A DNA stretch of 9,516 nucleotides from Sulfurimonas sp. (GTDB lineage: Bacteria; Campylobacterota; Campylobacteria; Campylobacterales; Sulfurimonadaceae): assembly GCA_024762745.1 (NCBI GenBank), contig JANTGV010000024.1, positions 1 to 9,516 on the forward strand, given 5' to 3'. The position numbers and the translations under genes were made by a program. The notes beneath the pieces are model-generated. The model saw nothing but the letters and a program-made list of their open reading frames with translations, made no database searches and was not told where the DNA came from. This document shows, in pieces, positions 5,067 through 9,516 of the stretch. How positions within the stretch are numbered: the stretch's first letter is position 1; each line of letters begins with the position of its first letter.

Positions 5067-7874
5067 TTATGCTTTGTAAACTTTTACAGCACATTTTTTA
5101 AAGTCTGTCTGTTTTGATTGTGGACACGTATAATCAGCACATACTTTGTTGATAAATACTTTTTCATCAAACCATGGAACAAACACAAGTCCACGAGATG
5201 GTCTATTTCTACCACGAGTCTCAACTCTTGCTTTTACTTTACCACGACGTGATTCAACCCAACATAGTCCACCTTGTTTGAGACCTTTCTCTTTAGCATC
5301 CTGTGGGTGAATATAACAAAGGGCTTCTGGAACTGCACGGTAGAGTTCAGGTACACGCATTGTCATAGTTCCTGAGTGCCAGTGTTCAAGTACACGACCT
5401 GTGCTCATCCATAGTGGGTAAGCTTCATCTGGCATTTCCGGTGGATCCATGTAAGGGCGTGCAAATATTTTGGCTTTGTTTTTCAAAGATTTTTTCGTTT
5501 TATCTTTGATACCCATTAAGTCACCTTGAGTAAGAGCTTTTGCTAGACCACCATAAAACGCGTGAGAGTTACCTGTCTCTTTAGTTGCTTTCGCTGCATA
5601 TGGGTCATATTTAGCATTAAATCTCCACTGCGTTTCTTTACCGTCGACAACTGGCCATTTAAGTCCACGAACTCTGTGATAAGTGTTAAAGTCAGCTAAA
5701 TCGTGAGCATGACCACGACCAAATGAAGCATACTCTTCAAACAGGTATTCATGAATCATGAAACCATAACCTTTCCATACTTTACCATCAGACCCAATAA
5801 CATTTCTGCTATCACCACTACACTCAGTATTATCAAAACCTTTTTGTGGGAACTTAGTCGCATCAACTTTATAAGATTGTGCCTCTTTATTTGCAAAAAG
5901 AATCTCGTACATAGTTGTGTCATCTGTATAACCCATTGCATGTGCTGCCTTACGCACATCTGGAAGTTTTTTGTTACCACGTAGAGGTTGTTCGCCCCAT
6001 ACATCAGCAACTGTAAATCTTTTTGAAAGCTCTACCCATTGCCATGTATCAGACATTGCATCACCTACAGGAAGAACTTGTTGTCTCCAGTGTTGTGTAC
6101 GACGTTCAGCATTACCGTAAGCTCCCCATTTCTCATATATCATTGCAGATGGTAAGATAAGGTCAGAAACTTTTGCAGAGATACCTGGGTACCCATCAGA
6201 AGTTACAATGAAGTTATCCATCTCACGTGCTGCTTTAATCCAGTGAGTTGCAGATGCTGTATCTTGGTAAGGATTACAAACGTTTACCCATGCAAACTTT
6301 ACAACACCATCTTCAATATCACGGTGAATTTTCATAATGTGCTGGTTACCTACAGGATTCAGAGTTCCTTCTGGAATTTTCCATCTGTTTTCAGTAATTT
6401 TTCTATGCTTAGGATTTTTAACCATCATATCAGCTGGTAGACGGTGACAGAATGTACCAACTTCGCGGGCTGTACCACAAGCAGAAGGTTGACCAGTAAG
6501 ACTGAACGCGCCTGAACCTGGAAGCGCTTGTTTATTGAGTAAGAAGTGAACGTTGTAAGCAAGAGTATTTACCCAAGTACCACGTGTATGCTGATTCATA
6601 CCCATTGTCCAGAAAGAAACAACTTTTCTCCCTTTTTCTATATAAAGGTCAGCTAAAAGTTGAAGCTTGCGTTTGAACTCGTTAATATCTTCATCAGGGT
6701 TACCTTTTGCGATATTTGCAACATAGTCAAGTGTATATGGATCTAGAAACTTTTTATACTCTTCAAAAGAGATTTCCCAGTGTTTAAGACCAGCTGGCTT
6801 ATTCACCATCATATCACCCTCTTTGTAACCATAAGGTTTTAGAGCTGGTGCTTCTTTAGCTGATACTACTTTTTTCATCTCTTTAGAGATTGTTTCCATC
6901 TCTAAATCAGTGTATTTCCCGTCTTTAAGTGATTTCTCACCTTCTCTTCTCATACCATAACCCATATTTACAGGTGAGGCGGCGAAGACTATATGTTTTT
7001 TAACAAAATCCCAGTCAATTGCTTCAGGGTTATTATAAACGATTTCTCTAGCGATATAGTTCCATAAAGCAAGGTCAGTATTTGGTGAAAAGATAATCTC
7101 TTCATCAGCTAAATCTGAAGTTCTATGTCTATATGTAGAGAGATTGATAACCTTAACTCTCTCTGGATCTGAAAGTTTTCTATCTGTTACACGTGACCAT
7201 AGAATAGGGTGCATCTCTGCCATATTTGAACCCCATGAAACAATAGTGTCTGTAAGCTCAATATCATCATAACACCCAGAAGGTTCATCAATACCAAAAG
7301 TTTGGTAAAAACCAACAACCGCTGATGCCATACAGTGACGAGCATTAGGATCGATTGCGTTTGAGCGAAATCCTCCCTTCATCATCTTTTGTGCTGCATA
7401 ACCTTCCATAACTGTGTATTGTCCTGATGCAAATACACCTACACCCTCTGGACCACTTGCTTTTAGTGCTTTTTTGATGTGAACTTCCATCTCATCAAAT
7501 GCTCTCTCCCAACTAACTGGAGCAAATTTACCTTTTTTGTCGAACTTACCATTAGCATCAACTCTTAGTAGAGGTTGAGTAAGTCTATCTGCCCCATACA
7601 TAATTTTTGCATTAAAATAACCCTTAATACAGTTTAGGCCACGATTTACCGGAGCTGCAGGATCTCCCTTAACGGCAACAATTTTACCATTTTTAGTTGC
7701 CATCATAATTCCACAACCAGTACCACAGAAACGACAAGCTGCCTTATCCCATCTCCAACTGCCTTCAGCTTTCTCAGCTGCTGCTTCTAAATCCGATGGT
7801 ACAGTCATTCCAATCGCTGCTGCTGCTGACGCTGCCGCAGAGCTTTTCAGAAATTCTCTTCTTGAAAGTGACAT
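5067..7874 (-). CDS. napA: NapA, catalytic subunit of periplasmic nitrate reductase (Mo-bisMGD)
   Basis: NapA reduces nitrate to nitrite in the periplasm using a molybdenum bis-MGD cofactor and one [4Fe-4S] cluster. The 935-aa protein starts with a Tat signal (S-R5-R6-E-F-L-K), followed by an Ala-rich stretch and probable cleavage near residues 31-33. The cluster site is C47-x2-C50-x3-C54-x27-C82, followed by the conserved K84. The Mo-coordinating cysteine is C181 in NARHCMASA. The remainder follows the family: [20 protein letters not shown], the [21 protein letters not shown] stretch, and the C-terminal [15 protein letters not shown] and VPWFDE blocks. Length fits Campylobacterota NapA, which is longer than E. 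coli NapA. ATG at 7874-7872 has AGGAG 5 bases upstream. It is the first gene of the operon, directly downstream of the two palindromic operator-like sites. No frameshift or missing ligand was seen. Confidence 0.98.
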   Translation of the reverse strand: MSLSRREFLKSSAAASAAAAIGMTVPSDLEAAAEKAEGSWRWDKAACRFCGTGCGIMMATKNGKIVAVKGDPAAPVNRGLNCIKGYFNAKIMYGADRLTQPLLRVDANGKFDKKGKFAPVSWERAFDEMEVHIKKALKASGPEGVGVFASGQYTVMEGYAAQKMMKGGFRSNAIDPNARHCMASAVVGFYQTFGIDEPSGCYDDIELTDTIVSWGSNMAEMHPILWSRVTDRKLSDPERVKVINLSTYRHRTSDLADEEIIFSPNTDLALWNYIAREIVYNNPEAIDWDFVKKHIVFAASPVNMGYGMRREGEKSLKDGKYTDLEMETISKEMKKVVSAKEAPALKPYGYKEGDMMVNKPAGLKHWEISFEEYKKFLDPYTLDYVANIAKGNPDEDINEFKRKLQLLADLYIEKGRKVVSFWTMGMNQHTRGTWVNTLAYNVHFLLNKQALPGSGAFSLTGQPSACGTAREVGTFCHRLPADMMVKNPKHRKITENRWKIPEGTLNPVGNQHIMKIHRDIEDGVVKFAWVNVCNPYQDTASATHWIKAAREMDNFIVTSDGYPGISAKVSDLILPSAMIYEKWGAYGNAERRTQHWRQQVLPVGDAMSDTWQWVELSKRFTVADVWGEQPLRGNKKLPDVRKAAHAMGYTDDTTMYEILFANKEAQSYKVDATKFPQKGFDNTECSGDSRNVIGSDGKVWKGYGFMIHEYLFEEYASFGRGHAHDLADFNTYHRVRGLKWPVVDGKETQWRFNAKYDPYAAKATKETGNSHAFYGGLAKALTQGDLMGIKDKTKKSLKNKAKIFARPYMDPPEMPDEAYPLWMSTGRVLEHWHSGTMTMRVPELYRAVPEALCYIHPQDAKEKGLKQGGLCWVESRRGKVKARVETRGRNRPSRGLVFVPWFDEKVFINKVCADYTCPQSKQTDFKKCAVKVYKA

Positions 7875-7877
7875 GTT

Positions 7878-7884
7878 CTCTCCT
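7878..7884 (-). promoter_or_regulatory. napA ribosome binding site
   Basis: The minus strand reads AGGAGAG at 7884-7878, 5 bases (counted from AGGAG) before the napA ATG. This is the strongest ribosome site of the operon and supports the chosen start, which places the Tat motif at residues 4-10. Confidence 0.85.
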
Positions 7885-7896
7885 ATTTGAAAATAT

Positions 7897-7912
7897 TTTA
7901 ACTCTTGTTAAA
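7897..7912. promoter_or_regulatory. CRP/FNR-family operator, NssR-like half-sites (TTTAAC-N4-GTTAAA)
   Basis: This is a perfect 16-bp palindrome with a 4-base centre. The core TTAAC-N4-GTTAA matches the site reported for NssR, the nitrosative-stress CRP/FNR regulator of Campylobacter jejuni. Its centre is about 30 bases upstream of the napA ATG. If transcription starts near 7925 it lies at about +14 to +29, where a bound protein would block rather than activate. In RNA it could also form a weak 6-bp AU-rich stem before the ribosome site. The identity of the bound protein is inferred. Confidence 0.6.
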
Positions 7913-7924
7913 GTGTCCATTAAC

Positions 7925-7973
7925 AGTTTCAATAGTACTCTTATAAGTAAGAAAATCATTTGACTTATGTCAA
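7925..7973 (-). promoter_or_regulatory. Predicted napA promoter with FNR-like activator site (TTGAC-N4-GTCAA)
   Basis: Bases 7960-7973 form a perfect 14-bp palindrome TTGAC-TTAT-GTCAA (plus strand), one base per half-site away from the FNR consensus TTGAT-N4-ATCAA. On the minus strand a -10-like TACTAT lies at 7937-7932. A start near 7925 would then place the palindrome centre at about -41.5, the usual class II position for FNR-type activators. An alternative -10, TATAAG at 7945-7940, would put the site at about -33, which is less usual. No good -35 box with normal spacing is present, which is consistent with an activator-dependent promoter. The exact start site is a prediction. Confidence 0.6.
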
Positions 7974-8020
7974 GAATATAGATTTTTTATTTAATATTAG
8001 TTTTATATTATATTTATTGA

Positions 8021-8051
8021 GAAAAATCGTAGCACTCTAAAAAAGTGCTAC
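8021..8051 (-). terminator. Rho-independent terminator of the regulator/sensor unit
   Basis: GTAGCACT (8029-8036) and AGTGCTAC (8044-8051) form a perfect 8-bp stem with a 7-base loop, followed on the minus strand by GATTTTTC (8028-8021, ending in a five-T run). It starts 8 bases after the stop of the NarX-like gene and should separate that transcript from the nap operon. The ~50 bases beyond it (7975-8020) are almost pure A/T and hold no gene. Confidence 0.85.
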
Positions 8052-8058
8052 CTTCTAT

Positions 8059-9060
8059 TTAAATCTCTTGGCAGGATTTTGTAAGATTATGAAGTTCAGC
8101 TTTTAATTTTTGAAGTTTTTTTGTAGAGTTAAGAAGCTCTTCAGTAGACTCAATAACAATATCTTCACTGTTATTAAGGTGTTTGGATATTTGAGACTTA
8201 TCCTGTATTTCACCGAGTATGTTGTCAAACTCTTCAGTTAGTTCTTCTAGCTTTAAAGAGGCATGCTGTGACTGCTGTAAGGCCTCATTTGAATGGTCAA
8301 CTGCAGAGTTTATTTTGTTTATAAAGCAGTTGATTGTGTCACTGACTTCTACAATCTCTGTTTCGGCATCGATTTTTATAGGTTTTAGTTTAGACCCATC
8401 TTCATCACTTATTAACTCTTTTGAGTACTTCATAAACTCCTCAGCATGTGATTCAATTTCTCTGAGTCTTAGAAGTGAATATACAAAAAGCGTAAGTAAA
8501 AATGTAGCGGAGATATATTGAAAAATTTTCATATATTCTGTTTTACTTTCACTGTAGTCTGTGTGCATTGTAACAATCTTGTCAACATTGTCAAGTAGAA
8601 CAGTGTTGTTTGTATAGATTGAGAAGATGATTTCCTTAAGTTTTTCCTCTTTCCCTTTTTCATTGGAATTAGTTAATATTTTAAAATTTTGAATATCTTC
8701 ATAAAATTCATTCCAAAGTTTGTCCACGACAGCTATCTGCATTTTAATCTTAAGTGTTGGTGCTGCCTGTATCTTCTTCTGCTCATCTCCATGTTTTAGT
8801 ATATTCAGACCCTTTATAAATTCATCTACCGCTGCGTTTAGTTCATAAAAGTCTTTATTGGAACTATAATTAATATAAAAAATGTTTTTAGATATTTTTT
8901 GTGTCAGCATCCTCTGTTTACCAGCAATATTAATAATAAGGGCATCTTTAACATTCTGTTGATTTAAGTAGATTGTTACGGTTATAGTACTGAGCATTAA
9001 AATGAGTAGAAGAGCTCCGATGATTTTGATTTTAGTACTGATTTTATTTGCAATTTTCAT
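8059..9060 (-). CDS. Membrane sensor with NarX/PilJ-type periplasmic domain and no output domain
   Basis: This 333-aa inner-membrane protein has a short cytoplasmic start, one membrane segment at about 11-32, a mostly helical periplasmic domain of ~145 residues, a second segment at about 179-197, and a cytoplasmic helical/coiled-coil tail (198-333). Just after the first segment, residues 43-58 read INIAGKQRMLTQKISK. This matches the start of the NarX/NarQ/PilJ N-terminal sensor family (P-box-like in nitrate sensors), with G47, R50 and M51 in the expected places. A second weaker unit, FIKGLNILKHGD (81-92), fits the same family. There are no H-box, ATPase, GGDEF or methyl-accepting hairpin motifs, so the signal route is unknown. 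ATG at 9060-9058 lies 2 bases after the CRP/FNR gene stop, with AAAGG 9 bases upstream inside it. Co-transcription and position beside napA suggest nitrate/nitrite sensing, which is inferred. Confidence 0.8.
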   Translation of the reverse strand: MKIANKISTKIKIIGALLLILMLSTITVTIYLNQQNVKDALIINIAGKQRMLTQKISKNIFYINYSSNKDFYELNAAVDEFIKGLNILKHGDEQKKIQAAPTLKIKMQIAVVDKLWNEFYEDIQNFKILTNSNEKGKEEKLKEIIFSIYTNNTVLLDNVDKIVTMHTDYSESKTEYMKIFQYISATFLLTLFVYSLLRLREIESHAEEFMKYSKELISDEDGSKLKPIKIDAETEIVEVSDTINCFINKINSAVDHSNEALQQSQHASLKLEELTEEFDNILGEIQDKSQISKHLNNSEDIVIESTEELLNSTKKLQKLKAELHNLTKSCQEI

Positions 9061-9062
9061 AT

Positions 9063-9516
9063 TTATAAACCTTTATATATGTTTTCTAGAGCCGTTTTAT
9101 TTCTAATGACTATCTGTGATTGTTCGATATCTATGATTTCACTTCTTTTTAATTTTTTTAATACTCTTGAGAGAGTCTCTGGCTGTATATGTAACATGAA
9201 GGAGACCTCTTGTCTTTTGAGCTTATTAAATATTTCCAAATCATCACTTAACATAAAAGCAACTTTTGAAGTTGCATCAAATACAAGTTCACGGTTAACT
9301 ACACAGTGAAGTTGCTGCGTTTTTAAGAGTATCTCATTTATAAACTCATTATTGAGTTTATGGTTTGTAAGAAGTACATTTTTGAACTTTTCAAAATCTA
9401 CTTCTAGTACTATTGAGTCCTCAATAAATTCGGCGTTTGAAAAACAGTGTATTGTGTTGGAGTCTATTGTTGTTAATTCTGAAATAAGTGAGTTTTTATA
9501 GATGTGGTATAAAAAT
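9063..9516 (-). CDS. CRP/FNR-family transcription regulator (N-terminus outside window)
   Basis: The frame is open from the window edge (first codon 9515-9513) to TAA at 9065-9063, giving 150 residues. An ATG at 9254 lies inside the gene and is not its start. The visible part covers the end of the cupin-like effector domain, a long dimerisation helix (about residues 50-95 of the visible part) and a winged helix-turn-helix. The latter has R-Q-E-V-S-F-M-L, then P-E-T-L-S-R-V-L-K-K-L as the recognition helix. The E-x2-S-R pattern is that of FNR, where it reads the TTGA part of TTGAT-type half-sites; this fits the TTGAC-N4-GTCAA palindrome upstream of napA. Campylobacterota use CRP/FNR proteins of the Nss group for nitrate, NO and N2O responses, and this may be such a protein. 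The N-terminal domain, and so any Fe-S cysteines or effector site, is not in view. Confidence 0.88.
   Translation of the reverse strand, partial: FLYHIYKNSLISELTTIDSNTIHCFSNAEFIEDSIVLEVDFEKFKNVLLTNHKLNNEFINEILLKTQQLHCVVNRELVFDATSKVAFMLSDDLEIFNKLKRQEVSFMLHIQPETLSRVLKKLKRSEIIDIEQSQIVIRNKTALENIYKGL

Noticed and set aside
5756..6010. 84-aa open frame on the minus strand inside napA, and several plus-strand frames opposite napA, napF, napH and the sensor gene
   Set aside because: All lie within or opposite well-supported coding genes in other frames and show no domain-like composition or ribosome sites.
7919..7932. A third CRP/FNR-like site, TTGAAACTGTTAAT on the minus strand
   Set aside because: The half-sites are not symmetric and the spacing is 3 rather than 4 bases, so it does not meet the pattern of the two clear palindromes.
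7774..7959. 61-aa open frame overlapping the napA start and its promoter
   Set aside because: It runs through both palindromes and into the napA signal peptide in another frame, has no ribosome site, and its translation is not protein-like.
7968..7973. TTGACA as a sigma70 -35 box
   Set aside because: The nearest reasonable -10 boxes are 22 or 30 bases away, too far for a normal spacer. The sequence is better explained as half of the FNR-like palindrome.
9063..9254. A separate 63-aa gene starting at ATG 9254
   Set aside because: The same frame stays open to the window edge and encodes the effector-domain end and dimer helix of a CRP/FNR protein; the ATG is internal.
1..9516. CRISPR arrays, insertion sequences, tRNA or rRNA genes
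   Set aside because: No regularly spaced direct repeats, transposase-like proteins, terminal inverted repeats or RNA gene signatures were seen; the window is almost fully explained by coding genes and one control region.

Overview
The window is AT-rich DNA carrying one nearly complete respiratory operon on the minus strand. The gene order is napA-napG-napH-napB-napF-napL-[PAS]-napD-[89-aa ORF]. The order napAGHBFLD, with no napC and with a NapL beta-propeller protein, is the arrangement known from Campylobacterota (Epsilonproteobacteria) such as Wolinella, Campylobacter and Sulfurimonas. The protein style and the stand-alone Aer-like PAS gene fit a free-living Sulfurimonas-type organism best. 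The genus is an inference from content, not from a database search.

Layout, left to right: (1) 1-194, plus strand, is the 3' end of an M24 metallopeptidase (Xaa-Pro aminopeptidase-like). It converges on the nap operon with only 5 bases between the stop codons. (2) 200-7874, minus strand, is the periplasmic nitrate reductase operon. NapA is the Tat-exported Mo-bisMGD catalytic subunit. NapB is its diheme electron donor and here has a possible lipobox. NapG and NapH form the NapC-independent quinol dehydrogenase. NapF and NapD are cytoplasmic maturation proteins. NapL is an exported beta-propeller-like protein of unclear role. A 147-aa PAS protein resembling the FAD-binding sensor half of Aer/CetB sits between napL and napD, and an uncharacterised acidic 89-aa protein closes the operon. 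Adjacent genes overlap or are separated by at most 20 bases, so the operon reads as one translationally coupled unit.

(3) 7875-8058 is the control region. It holds a rho-independent terminator for the upstream gene and two perfect palindromes of the CRP/FNR type with different half-sites: TTGAC-N4-GTCAA at 7960-7973 and TTTAAC-N4-GTTAAA at 7897-7912. The first lies where a class II activator would sit relative to a plausible -10 box. The second lies just downstream of the predicted start site. (4) 8059-9516, minus strand, is a two-gene unit. A CRP/FNR-family regulator (N-terminus outside the window) carries an E-T-L-S-R recognition helix. It is followed 2 bases later by a membrane protein with a NarX/PilJ-type periplasmic nitrate-sensor-like domain but no kinase or methyl-accepting output domain.

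The likely logic is that the sensor/regulator pair reads nitrate or its reduction products and controls napA transcription through one or both palindromes. The operon then supplies the enzyme, its quinol-oxidising branch and its maturation factors, plus a redox-sensing PAS protein that may tie nitrate respiration to energy taxis.
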